From contig QMUK01000050.1 of assembly GCA_003660555.1 (NCBI GenBank), positions 1-8,912 of the forward strand: a DNA stretch of 8,912 bases, given 5' to 3'. The notes below the pieces were generated by a model that saw only the letters and a list, made by a program, of their open reading frames with translations, was not told the origin of the DNA and made no database searches. The position numbers and the translations under genes are program-made. Positions 1 through 7,295 of this stretch are shown here, piece after piece; positions within the stretch are counted from its first letter, which is position 1, and the number at the start of each line of letters is the position of its first letter. Origin of the DNA: Thermococci archaeon (lineage in GTDB: Archaea > Hadarchaeota > B88-G9).

Positions 1-554
1 AGAATGAACAAGGCATAAAAATACTCTTTTCTGGCAGAATACGATAGGAAAATTGCTCCTGGAACTACTAGAAATGCAGGAATCACTAATTCTGGAGGAA
101 GACCAAATATCTTGCCTAGAATTGGGACTCCTTGGCTTATAGTAACTAGAACACAGAACAAAGCTCCGACTGAGTATAGGAGAATTCCAATTCCTTTGAA
201 GAAGTTTTTATCTAGGAAAATCGAGCTTTCAGAAAATTTTCGTCTTTCGATGTATCTTCCCCCTAGATATATACCAGAAATCAGTGAAACGTATCCCAAG
301 GAGAAGATCGCCCTAGAAATAGGAGACATCGATCTAAAACTGAGTAAGTAAAAGAGCAGTACAACCAAGCTAACAGCATTTATCGGGTTGAACATAGGGG
401 CTAAATCTAACTTCTCTAGTGCCCCTATCTCGATTCTCGGAATATTGTCTCTAACTCGAGAGTAAACTTTTATGTATCTCTTAGAAATAGGCCGAATTAC
501 TCTCGAGAGAGAACAAGCAAAGTAGGAAAACCTTCTGATTAGGTCCTCAATCAA
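1..554 (-). CDS. Partial multi-pass membrane protein, Wzy-like (third polymerase-like copy), 3' end outside window
   Basis: An open frame of 184 codons runs off the left edge. The start is TTG at 554, directly after the stop of the upstream gene, with GGTGAT at 564-559 (inside that gene) as ribosome site. The first ~50 residues are basic and probably cytoplasmic. Hydrophobic segments follow at about residues 57-73, 80-98, 119-139 and 155-172. The visible half lines up with the N-terminal half of the protein encoded at 2357-3388: both start with a hydrophobic first residue plus Ile and an acidic/basic Leu-Ile patch, have Gly-Gly/Ser-Arg before a basic loop (GGR 98-100, then ERRK), and have Gly-Val/Ser-Pro (142-144) after the next helix. 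I infer a third member of the same polymerase-like family. The catalytic half is not in the window, so function rests on this alignment and on operon position. Confidence 0.72.
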   Translation of the reverse strand, partial: MIEDLIRRFSYFACSLSRVIRPISKRYIKVYSRVRDNIPRIEIGALEKLDLAPMFNPINAVSLVVLLFYLLSFRSMSPISRAIFSLGYVSLISGIYLGGRYIERRKFSESSIFLDKNFFKGIGILLYSVGALFCVLVTISQGVPILGKIFGLPPELVIPAFLVVPGAIFLSYSARKEYFYALFI

Positions 555-1232
555 CTACATCACCTTTACGCAGTGCACTCTACATCTCCCAACGTGAACT
601 CTATCGTAACTCAGTCCAGAGAGGAACTCCAAGCCCTTAATACTAGTCTTTTCCAACGTAGCTAGTATTCCGTTTGGATACAGCACCAAGCTTAGACCTA
701 GGCCACCTTCACTCCACGAGACTTTGGAATTTAGTTCTGCTATCTCTGAGGGAGAGCTTTCCTTCTCAAACCCAATTACTCCTTCAACGTATATTAAGTC
801 ACATTTCTCTTCTTCTCTTATTTCCTTTACTTTTTCCAGAAGTTCTGTTGGATTCTCAACGTTTTTAAGTATGAAAATCTCTTCTTCTTTATCCAAAGCC
901 CTCATTTTTATTTTGATGGATGCAAAGTCTTCTATGTAGGCGTATTGCCCCCCTATGCTTACTACTGTTTCGTTTTCTGTGAGCACCCTGAGCCTTCCAC
1001 TTATTCCGTCAAGGAAGTATCCCTCTAACTTACCTTTCTGCTTACTTCTAGTGTAGTACCCCTCTATCTCCAAATGAATCAACTTCCCCTCTTGGTTTAA
1101 CTCTATGGCCTTCTTCACAGCATCGTAAATCCTATACTCGAAGACATATTCGCTTTGTGTGATGAACTTCAGTCCAGTTGGCAGGGAGACAATTACGAGT
1201 ATTAGTAGTACTGCGAGGTCAAACCTCCTCAT
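555..1232 (-). CDS. Single-pass membrane-anchored protein with an outside domain, paralogue of the protein at 3378-4001
   Basis: 225 residues. The start ATG at 1232 lies 14 bases inside the previous gene, behind GGAGGGTGA at about 1244-1236. One N-terminal membrane segment (about residues 5-20, after MRRFD) is followed by a soluble, mostly polar domain that should face outward. I do not recognise a named domain. Compared with the 207-residue protein of the same operon, the anchor begins in the same way (basic residues, Phe/Leu-Asp-Leu, then VIVS). A middle stretch also aligns: VVSIGG...ASIKI (90-108) against IIEIGE...TSIKI (92-109). The tail from about 140 to 225 differs and holds three cysteines (144, 217, 221), the last two in a CRVHC pair near the C-terminus. 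It sits immediately before a polymerase-like gene, as its paralogue does, so it may be a partner of that enzyme; this is inference. Confidence 0.75.
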   Translation of the reverse strand: MRRFDLAVLLILVIVSLPTGLKFITQSEYVFEYRIYDAVKKAIELNQEGKLIHLEIEGYYTRSKQKGKLEGYFLDGISGRLRVLTENETVVSIGGQYAYIEDFASIKIKMRALDKEEEIFILKNVENPTELLEKVKEIREEEKCDLIYVEGVIGFEKESSPSEIAELNSKVSWSEGGLGLSLVLYPNGILATLEKTSIKGLEFLSGLSYDRVHVGRCRVHCVKVM

Positions 1233-2370
1233 CTCTCACCCTCCAGGAGACGTATGAGAGTGTCACTAATATAGTTAGCATACTTCCCTCTATTCCCGTC
1301 TCTACACCCACTGCTAAGAAGGAGAGGAAGACCGAGTAAGGATATCTATCCAGTTTGCTACGGGATTTGGCTACGGATGACAAAATACCAAGTATCGCGA
1401 AAAATGAGAATAGCCCAGGCACTCCGAAATCCAACATAGGAGGACCAAATATTGTGGAAGTCAAACTTATCCCCTCTTGGCCAAATACAACTTCAGACAC
1501 CACCTCTCTAGCTCTGGGCATCGAGAAGATCGCTTTCCCCATAGTGGACCCATATGGCCAAGAAACACCTATGGATTCAGAGAAGACCCAGAGAGTGTGA
1601 GCCGATCTATATATGGGAAGTCCTAGAACTCCAATGTTCCATTCCTGCGGTGAATGAGAAATGACTGAGTATCCTATCAATACTATCGGGAGGGGAATGA
1701 GGAGACAGAGGATTGAGATATTCCTCAAATCTTCACCGGAGAGATATAGGTCTATGACCAGGGCCATAAGTAAGACCAAGGGTTCCAGTCTGAATCCAAA
1801 CAGGGAAGTTGACGTCGCTGCCACTAAGGTCCAAACTATCTCCTTCTTTCTTTCACCTCTCACCGAGAAGTAGTATAACCCCAGCAGTATTAGCATGAGG
1901 GAAACCATCCTTATTGGAGAAGTAGATGTGCTCAGTCTTAGATTCCAATCCAAAAGTGGGATACCCCTCACTATGGAGAAGATCGGTGGAACCGAGACTC
2001 CTATTAAAAGAGAAAGGTGGGACAAGAATTGAGTTACTCTACCATCAGAGAAATTAGCCCTCCCATGGTATCTATGGAGGAGGAACAACAAAATTGGTGG
2101 AACAATCGAATAAGTCTTCTCTACTGAATAAAGAACAAATACCCCGAGAATTAGTAGTGGAAACACTAGGTACTTCCCTATGAATGAGAAATCTCTCGAT
2201 GAATAAATGCAGAAAGTGGTGAGAGACACGAGAACTGCTATTGTTACCTTCACTAGGTGAAGTTTCGAATGAAAACCGAACTTGATGCTCCCTGCTATAG
2301 ACAAGAGAAGAAAGAACAGCACTGCTATGATCAAAAAGACACAGGGTTCTAATCTCCTACTCTTTCCCAA
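1219..2370 (-). CDS. Multi-pass membrane protein, O-antigen/oligosaccharide repeat unit polymerase-like (Wzy-type)
   Basis: 383 residues and about ten hydrophobic segments. The start is TTG at 2370, chosen because GAGGTGGT lies six bases or so upstream, inside the end of the preceding gene (14-base overlap). Visible family-like signatures are GIPLL at 136-140 followed by Arg, GFR at 192-194 after a Thr/Ser-rich helix end, YRSAHTL at 254-260, and a C-terminal block TSTIFGPPMLDFGVPG (304-319) followed by a hydrophobic helix, then VETG at 356-359. Wzy-type polymerases that join glycan repeat units on the outer membrane face typically carry such a Thr-rich stretch leading into an Asp-Phe-Gly-x-x-Gly helix. 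All these marks recur in the neighbour at 2357-3388, so the two are paralogues. The substrate is unknown. Another multi-pass transferase of the GT-C or O-antigen ligase type is the main alternative. Confidence 0.78.
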   Translation of the reverse strand: MGKSRRLEPCVFLIIAVLFFLLLSIAGSIKFGFHSKLHLVKVTIAVLVSLTTFCIYSSRDFSFIGKYLVFPLLILGVFVLYSVEKTYSIVPPILLFLLHRYHGRANFSDGRVTQFLSHLSLLIGVSVPPIFSIVRGIPLLDWNLRLSTSTSPIRMVSLMLILLGLYYFSVRGERKKEIVWTLVAATSTSLFGFRLEPLVLLMALVIDLYLSGEDLRNISILCLLIPLPIVLIGYSVISHSPQEWNIGVLGLPIYRSAHTLWVFSESIGVSWPYGSTMGKAIFSMPRAREVVSEVVFGQEGISLTSTIFGPPMLDFGVPGLFSFFAILGILSSVAKSRSKLDRYPYSVFLSFLAVGVETGIEGSMLTILVTLSYVSWRVRDEEV

Positions 2371-3388
2371 AGTACCACCTCATCAGAACGGATAATACTA
2401 GGGATCCCACTAAGTAGACGTGGGCGGGCCCGGACTCCACCCAAAGGACGAGGGATGCCAAGTACATTGAGTAGCAAGTGGGACACCACATCAAGAAAAC
2501 AAAGGATAGAAATCCCATTATGAACGAGAAAGAAACTAGCCCCACTATCCCCAAATCCAATAGAATGGGGCCAATCATAGTGGAAGTGTAGCTCTTAGGC
2601 CAACCCAGAGTTACTTCTCCTATGGAGGGACCGATCAATTCCCTCTCTCCTATCACCAAATCCAAGAAGTAAGAGTTGAGGAACAATTTTCCGTGGTACA
2701 TCCCAAAAGCAAGTTTTTTTTCATTTATTTCTACCTCTATTATTCTTTGCAGCGAATAAAGAGTGAAACCAGCTCTTCCAGTGACTAGGTATCCAAGAGG
2801 ATAGAGGCATCCTTCCGAAATGTAGGAAGACAGGACCTTGTACGTTAGAGATGTGACTAGCACTAGAATCAGGAAGAAACTCGGCCAAAAGCTTTCTTCT
2901 CTCTCAGAGAAATGCAATCTGAAGTAGGACCCCAATATCGGGAACAAGAAGTCTATTCTGTATCCTGATGGAAGACACACCATCATGGTGAGGACGGACA
3001 ATATAATGAATTTCCTAAAGTCTTTGGACAAGGAGACAACTCCTACTGAGAATAGAATATAGGAAAGTGTCCAGACAGGATTTCTCTCCCTAGCCCATAT
3101 CGTGGGGGATCCTATTACTAGGTAACTCGAAATTATGCCGATTGCTCCAAGGACTAAGATTATAGTTGAAAAAGACTGCCCAATATCTACTTTTCGTTTC
3201 TTTAGTCCAGTTCTAGAACCAAATAGGAATCCAATCCAAAAAATCATGAGAAAAAAGAGAATCATCGAGATTGAAACGAATAGTAATCCAGTTTCCAATG
3301 GAATTCTACTCCAGATTCCGAGTAGGAGGTAGAAAGCAAACAGATATGACAAAATGAGATGTGGCTTCTCGATTAGTTCACGGATCAC
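2357..3388 (-). CDS. Multi-pass membrane protein, O-antigen/oligosaccharide repeat unit polymerase-like (Wzy-type)
   Basis: 343 residues with about ten hydrophobic segments. Translation starts at GTG 3388, 11 bases inside the preceding gene, with GGAGTG at 3402-3397 as ribosome site. Signatures shared with the protein at 1219-2370 are GSP (93-95), GYR (142-144), GRAGFTL (204-210), YTSTMIGPILLDLGIVG (267-283) and VESG (317-320). The GYR arginine and the Thr-Ser-Thr to Leu-Asp-x-Gly block are what I would expect of an oligosaccharide repeat unit polymerase; in that family conserved arginines are thought to bind the lipid-linked glycan. An odd detail is WCPTC at 301-305, a CxxC between two late helices that the paralogue lacks. 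It would build a surface glycan in the cytoplasmic membrane. The family assignment rests on motifs and topology, without any search. Confidence 0.78.
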   Translation of the reverse strand: MIRELIEKPHLILSYLFAFYLLLGIWSRIPLETGLLFVSISMILFFLMIFWIGFLFGSRTGLKKRKVDIGQSFSTIILVLGAIGIISSYLVIGSPTIWARERNPVWTLSYILFSVGVVSLSKDFRKFIILSVLTMMVCLPSGYRIDFLFPILGSYFRLHFSEREESFWPSFFLILVLVTSLTYKVLSSYISEGCLYPLGYLVTGRAGFTLYSLQRIIEVEINEKKLAFGMYHGKLFLNSYFLDLVIGERELIGPSIGEVTLGWPKSYTSTMIGPILLDLGIVGLVSFSFIMGFLSFVFLMWCPTCYSMYLASLVLWVESGPAHVYLVGSLVLSVLMRWYFGKE

Positions 3389-4001
3389 TTGAGATCCACT
3401 CCCTTGGTATTACCTCTTTGCCAGAGTTAAATGGTCTTTCTATTGGAATTAACGCTAAGACTACAGAGTCTTTATCGTATTTACAGTCTCTCACATCTCT
3501 CGAAACTACTAGAATCCTGTAAACACCATTACTCTCGATGAACTCAAATCTAGCACCATTGGAAAGGTCCAACTCACCTCCTTTTGGTAGAGAGAACTTA
3601 CAGATATATATTGCGTCTTTCAATTCTCTCAGCTCATCCAGTCTAACGAGTCTAGTCTTTCTTTTCACTGGGTATATCTTAATGGAAGTGGGGACTAGGT
3701 CGGAATCACCCTCTCCAATCTCTATTATTTCCCCATTGGAATCCAAATAGAGCTTACTTCCCAGAGCAACTATCACTAGTCCATCCACGCTCTTCAGACC
3801 TCTCTCTCCTGGAGTGTATCCTATGGCTTTGAGTTCCACATCGTATCCCAGAGAAAACAAAGAGTTAACTGTCTGGATGGCTCCCTCTAAATTATTCCCC
3901 ATGACTTCGAAGTACTTCTCTCTTTCGACCCTCAGGGGTATCGACACGATTACTAGGAGGAAGAGCACGACCAAGGGAACTAAGTCAAGTTTTTTAACCA
4001 A
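3378..4001 (-). CDS. Single-pass membrane-anchored protein with an outside domain, first gene of the left operon
   Basis: 207 residues. The start is TTG at 4001: an in-frame TGA at 4010-4008 blocks any longer version, and a near-perfect GGAGGTGA at 4015-4008 stands six bases upstream. Residues 6-22 form the only membrane segment, preceded by Lys-Lys, so the remaining ~180 residues should lie outside. The outside part looks beta-rich (alternating stretches such as IIEIGE 92-97 and TSIKIYP 105-111) and contains two cysteines (134 and 173). It resembles the N-terminal two thirds of the protein at 555-1232. Both precede a polymerase-like gene, which suggests a pairwise partnership, for example in substrate presentation or control of chain length. 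No known domain is recognised and the function is unknown. Confidence 0.75.
   Translation of the reverse strand: MVKKLDLVPLVVLFLLVIVSIPLRVEREKYFEVMGNNLEGAIQTVNSLFSLGYDVELKAIGYTPGERGLKSVDGLVIVALGSKLYLDSNGEIIEIGEGDSDLVPTSIKIYPVKRKTRLVRLDELRELKDAIYICKFSLPKGGELDLSNGARFEFIESNGVYRILVVSRDVRDCKYDKDSVVLALIPIERPFNSGKEVIPREWISSDP
3990..3997 (+). promoter_or_regulatory. Candidate TATA box for gatD, inside the divergent gene
   Basis: TTTTTTAA is centred about 33 bases before the gatD ATG. With the usual archaeal spacing, transcription would begin near 4020, leaving only a few leader bases. That fits the absence of a good ribosome site before gatD and suggests a nearly leaderless message. The box lies within the first codons of the minus-strand gene at 3378-4001. 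Confidence 0.4.
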
Positions 4002-4007
4002 TTGAAG

Positions 4008-4015
4008 TCACCTCC
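4008..4015 (-). promoter_or_regulatory. Strong ribosome binding site (GGAGGTGA) that fixes a TTG start
   Basis: On the minus strand GGAGGTGA is followed by six bases and then TTG at 4001. This full-length match to the archaeal 16S rRNA tail decides the start of the first gene of the left operon. It also implies that the minus-strand transcript has a leader reaching into the gatD coding region. Confidence 0.75.
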
Positions 4016-4029
4016 ATGGGGATCCCATG
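4015..4029. promoter_or_regulatory. 15-base inverted repeat across the gatD start codon
   Basis: CATGGG-GAT-CCCATG has perfect six-base arms and a three-base spacer, and its right arm contains the gatD ATG. The left arm touches the ribosome site of the divergent operon. It could be an operator that serves both directions, or a hairpin at the 5' end of the gatD message that masks the start codon. No matching second copy was seen in the window. Confidence 0.4.
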
Positions 4030-5340
4030 TACTGGGGAAGGGCCAAGGAGTTCCTAGAAGAGAGAGGTTTTAACGTTTGGGACTACGTGGAAGTCAGCAC
4101 GGAAAGGCAAGTCTTCAGAGGAGTGATCATGCCCAGGACTCAGTTGGGGGACGATCAACATCTCGTCATAAAGCTAGACAACGGATATAACATAGGTGTG
4201 AGAATTTCTAGAATAAAGGAAATGAAGCTAATAAAGAGAGAGAAAAAAAAGAGGCTTAAAAAAGAAGAAAAAAAATATGGAAAGACGATACATGAGACGG
4301 GAGGAGGATATGTATCAATAGTCGGAACAGGTGGAACGATAGCAAGTAAAATAGACTACGAAACTGGGGCCGTCAAACCGTCCTTCAAGGTGTCTGACAT
4401 ACTCAAAAGGATACCGGAATTGAGGGAGATATCTGAAATAAAAGCTGAAGAGATAATGAACATACCCAGTGAGGACATGGAGCCAAGGAACTGGGTCAAG
4501 ATAGGAGAAAAAGTCATACAAGAAATAGAAGGCGGAGCTGAAGGAGTAGTAATAGCACATGGAACGGACACAATGTCTTATACTTCTGCAGCCCTGAGCT
4601 TCATGATACAAGATTTAAATGACCCAGTAGTGCTGGTTGGATCTCAAAGGTCTTCAGATAGACCATCCAGCGATTCAGATTTGAATCTCATGTCATCTGT
4701 TAGAGTGGCCAAAACGGATTTGGCTGAAGTAGCTGTAGTCATGCACGGAAGTATTAGCGATGACTTCTGTTTAATCCACCGTGGAACAAGGGTCAGAAAA
4801 ATGCATACATCAAGGAGAGACGCTTTCAAGACTATAAACGATTCCCCCATTGGAATAGTCACTGAAAAGGGGGAAGTCAAGTTCTTATCCAATTACAAGA
4901 AGAGATCTGATAGCAGAGGGGAAACTTGGCTGGACAAGGAAATGGAGGAAAGAGTATCCCTATTCAAGGTACACCCAGGAGTGAGCCCGGAGTTTCTGGA
5001 TTTCTTAGTAGATAAACAGAGAGGGATAGTAATAGAAGGAACAGGCATGGGTCATGTTCCCAAGAATCTATTAGATCCATTGAAGAGAGCTTTGGACTCA
5101 GGGATAGCTGTAGTCATGACTTCCCAGTGTATACACGGAAGAGTGAACATGAACGTCTACTCAAGGGGGAGAGAACTCCTGAAGATGGGAGTCATACCGG
5201 GAGAGGACATGATTCCGGAAGTTGCCATGGTCAAATTGATGTACGTCTTAGGCAAAACCGAGGACTTGAGGGAAGTCAGGAAGCTTATGTTAACGAACAT
5301 GAGAGGAGAAATTGGGAAGAGAAGTCCAATAAACGCTTAG
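4027..5340 (+). CDS. gatD: Glu-tRNA(Gln) amidotransferase subunit D (asparaginase-like, ammonia-releasing subunit)
   Basis: 437 residues, the usual length for archaeal GatD. It releases ammonia from glutamine or asparagine for the GatE subunit, which uses it to turn Glu-tRNA(Gln) into Gln-tRNA(Gln) in the cytoplasm. Residues 1-65 form the GatD-specific N-terminal domain, with the typical VIMPRTQLGD (33-42) and LDNGYNIGVR (50-59). A very lysine-rich linker follows (64-86). The L-asparaginase-type domain starts near 94: GTGGTIA (100-106, nucleophile Thr104), HGTDTMSYT (178-186, Thr180 and Asp181) and Lys229 form the expected catalytic set. A small C-terminal domain follows from about 310. ATG 4027 is chosen because the N-terminal domain is then complete. 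The start lacks a clear ribosome site. gatE follows after 14 bases, so the subunits are co-transcribed. Confidence 0.97.
   Translation: MYWGRAKEFLEERGFNVWDYVEVSTERQVFRGVIMPRTQLGDDQHLVIKLDNGYNIGVRISRIKEMKLIKREKKKRLKKEEKKYGKTIHETGGGYVSIVGTGGTIASKIDYETGAVKPSFKVSDILKRIPELREISEIKAEEIMNIPSEDMEPRNWVKIGEKVIQEIEGGAEGVVIAHGTDTMSYTSAALSFMIQDLNDPVVLVGSQRSSDRPSSDSDLNLMSSVRVAKTDLAEVAVVMHGSISDDFCLIHRGTRVRKMHTSRRDAFKTINDSPIGIVTEKGEVKFLSNYKKRSDSRGETWLDKEMEERVSLFKVHPGVSPEFLDFLVDKQRGIVIEGTGMGHVPKNLLDPLKRALDSGIAVVMTSQCIHGRVNMNVYSRGRELLKMGVIPGEDMIPEVAMVKLMYVLGKTEDLREVRKLMLTNMRGEIGKRSPINA
4068..4073 (-). promoter_or_regulatory. Candidate TATA box for the left operon, inside gatD
   Basis: The minus strand reads TTAAAA here, within codons 14-16 of gatD. 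Transcription from it would start near 4045 and give a leader of about 45 bases that carries the GGAGGTGA at 4015-4008. Because only 25 bases lie between the two genes, a promoter in this area is required, but this particular box is a weak match. Confidence 0.28.
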
Positions 5341-5354
5341 AGAGGTGTATATGA

Positions 5355-7223
5355 ATGTTCAAAGTGGGTATAGAGGTACACCAGCAACTCAATACAGGAA
5401 AACTATTCTGTAACTGCCCATCTGAGATCTCCGATAGAGAGGCTAGCTTAGTTGTTAGAAGGAAGCTAAGAGCCACAGAGAGCGAAATGGGAGAAATAGA
5501 CCCAGCAGCTTTGCTTGAGTCTTTGAGGGACAGGGAGTTTTTTTATGAAGCCGACAAGGAGACTTCCTGCTTAGTTGAACTAGATGAGGAACCACCAGGG
5601 GAAATGAACAGAGAGGCCTTGGAAGTAGCGATACAAGTTTCCCTCATGCTAGGTCTTGAACCTGTAGACGAAATACACGTCATGAGGAAGATAGTCATAG
5701 ATGGATCAAATACTACAGGATTTCAGAGGACAGCGATAGTTTCAATGGGAGAAGGAATCATAGAGACATCAAAGGGAGAAGTCAGAGTTAAGAGCGTCTG
5801 TTTAGAAGAGGAGTCAGCCAGAATAATGGAAACTACTCAGAGATCAGCCAGATACAGATTAGATAGGTTGGGAATACCTCTGATAGAGGTCTCAACCTAC
5901 CCGGACATAACGGAAGAGGGTCAAGCCAGAGAAGTAGCAGAGTACATAGGGGAAGTGCTAAGAGCTACTGGTAAAGTGAGGAGAGGGATAGGGACAATAA
6001 GACAAGATCTGAACGTATCCATAGAGGGCGGAAGCAGGCAAGAGATAAAAGGGGTTCAGGAGCTAGATCTCATAGAAGAAGTAATAAGGAGAGAGGTGAT
6101 GAGACAGAAGGAGCTTCTCAGAATAAGAGAAATTTTGAGGGAGAGAGGGGCCAGAGTAGGAAACCCAGTTGACGTAACTGAAGTTTTCCTAGGGACTAAG
6201 TCTAAGATACTCAGGAGAGAAATCTCCTCGGGAGGTAAAGTGATGTCTATTCCTCTTTTTGGATTTTCTGGGGTTTTAGGAAAGGAAATACAGCCAGGGA
6301 GAAGACTAGGTACTGAATTAGCGAATTACTCGAGAGTATATGGTGGAATACCAGGAATATTCCATACAGATGAACTTCCAGGCTATGGAATATCCGAAGA
6401 GGAGGTGAAGAGTCTGTATCACCACTTAGGGATAGAGGGAAAAGAGGACGCTGCGATATTAGTGGCAGGGAAAGAGCCTTTTCTGAGTAGGAGCTTAGAA
6501 GCCGTGATGAGAAGAGTAAAGCTCTCCATGGAGGAAATACCAGAAGAGACTAGGAAAGCTCTTCCAGATGGCAACACGGAGTTCATGAGACCACTTCCCG
6601 GAGCAGCTAGGATGTATCCCGAAACGGACGTTCCACCAATACCAATCCATCAGGAATTAATAAATAAAATTAGACTTAGTTTGCCTGAACTACCAAGGGA
6701 AAAAGCTAAAAAACTAATTTCTCTTGGGCTTAGAGAGGAGCTAGCCAATAGATTAGTAAGATCAGAGTATTTGAAAGTCTTCGAGGAGGCAATTTCCAGT
6801 ACGAACTTATCTCCGAATTTCATAGCCTCTTTCCTACTTGATACTCTAAAATCACTGAGAAGAGAGGGAGTAGATCTTTCCAGCTTGAGGGAAAGCGACT
6901 TACTAAGACTATTTGAGCTGAACTCCAAGGGACTTCTGAACAAAGAGGGCATGATCCAAGTAATTAAACTCCTCTCGAAGGGAGAGGGAAGAATGGAGGA
7001 CTTGATCAATAGATTCAAGCTAGTTCCAGAGGAAGAAATAAGGAAAATAATCTCTGAAGTAGTTTCGAAAAGAGCAAGAGATTTACTATCAGGAGATCCA
7101 AGCAGAATCTCTAAGAAATTAGTAGGAGAGGTGATGAAGAGAGTTGGAGGAAGAGCAGATGGAAGGAAAGTCTACGAGATCTTGCTTAAGGAGGTAGAGA
7201 AGCTAAGAAGGAGAGCCCAATAA
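5355..7223 (+). CDS. gatE: Glu-tRNA(Gln) amidotransferase subunit E (kinase/transamidase subunit)
   Basis: 622 residues, normal for archaeal GatE. It phosphorylates the glutamyl group of Glu-tRNA(Gln) with ATP and replaces it with ammonia delivered by GatD. The GatB/GatE catalytic cradle covers about 1-285: VGIEVHQQL (4-12), CNC at 19-21, CLVELDEEPP (72-81), MRKIVIDGSNTTGFQRT (110-126), GTIRQDLNVSI (213-223) and EIKGVQELDLI (230-240). About 290-400 is the AspRS-like insertion that sets GatE apart from bacterial GatB (RRLGTELANYSRV, 316-328; GIFHTDELPGYGI, 334-346). TEFMRPLPGAARMYPETDVP (408-427) closes the core. The helical and YqeY-like tail spans about 435-622. The start is ATG 5355, with GAGGTG at 5342-5347; an ATG at 5351 is out of frame. 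It indicates that this organism makes Gln-tRNA by transamidation. Confidence 0.97.
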   Translation: MFKVGIEVHQQLNTGKLFCNCPSEISDREASLVVRRKLRATESEMGEIDPAALLESLRDREFFYEADKETSCLVELDEEPPGEMNREALEVAIQVSLMLGLEPVDEIHVMRKIVIDGSNTTGFQRTAIVSMGEGIIETSKGEVRVKSVCLEEESARIMETTQRSARYRLDRLGIPLIEVSTYPDITEEGQAREVAEYIGEVLRATGKVRRGIGTIRQDLNVSIEGGSRQEIKGVQELDLIEEVIRREVMRQKELLRIREILRERGARVGNPVDVTEVFLGTKSKILRREISSGGKVMSIPLFGFSGVLGKEIQPGRRLGTELANYSRVYGGIPGIFHTDELPGYGISEEEVKSLYHHLGIEGKEDAAILVAGKEPFLSRSLEAVMRRVKLSMEEIPEETRKALPDGNTEFMRPLPGAARMYPETDVPPIPIHQELINKIRLSLPELPREKAKKLISLGLREELANRLVRSEYLKVFEEAISSTNLSPNFIASFLLDTLKSLRREGVDLSSLRESDLLRLFELNSKGLLNKEGMIQVIKLLSKGEGRMEDLINRFKLVPEEEIRKIISEVVSKRARDLLSGDPSRISKKLVGEVMKRVGGRADGRKVYEILLKEVEKLRRRAQ

Positions 7224-7251
7224 ATAATTAATAGAGAAAAGAGAGAAAGAG

Positions 7252-7267
7252 AGGGACTTGAATCCCT
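7252..7267 (+). terminator. Small hairpin downstream of gatE, possible terminator
   Basis: AGGGA-CTTGAA-TCCCT makes a five-pair stem with a six-base loop, starting 29 bases after the gatE stop. No T-run follows, so termination here is uncertain. On the minus strand it resembles a tRNA T-arm, but the loop is one base short and no tRNA can be folded around it. Confidence 0.2.
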
Positions 7268-7295
7268 TGATGCATCTACTGAGGTATTGGTTTCC

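Noticed and set aside
112-351. Plus-strand open frame of 79 codons
   Set aside because: It lies wholly opposite the minus-strand membrane protein gene, has no ribosome site, and shows no protein-like pattern of its own.
4315-4611. Minus-strand open frames opposite gatD
   Set aside because: They are antisense to the catalytic core of a clearly identified gene whose codon pattern explains the sequence.
6650-7018. Minus-strand open frame of 122 codons opposite gatE
   Set aside because: Leu/Ser-rich composition is what the complement of a Glu/Lys/Arg-rich coding strand gives; gatE is the real gene.
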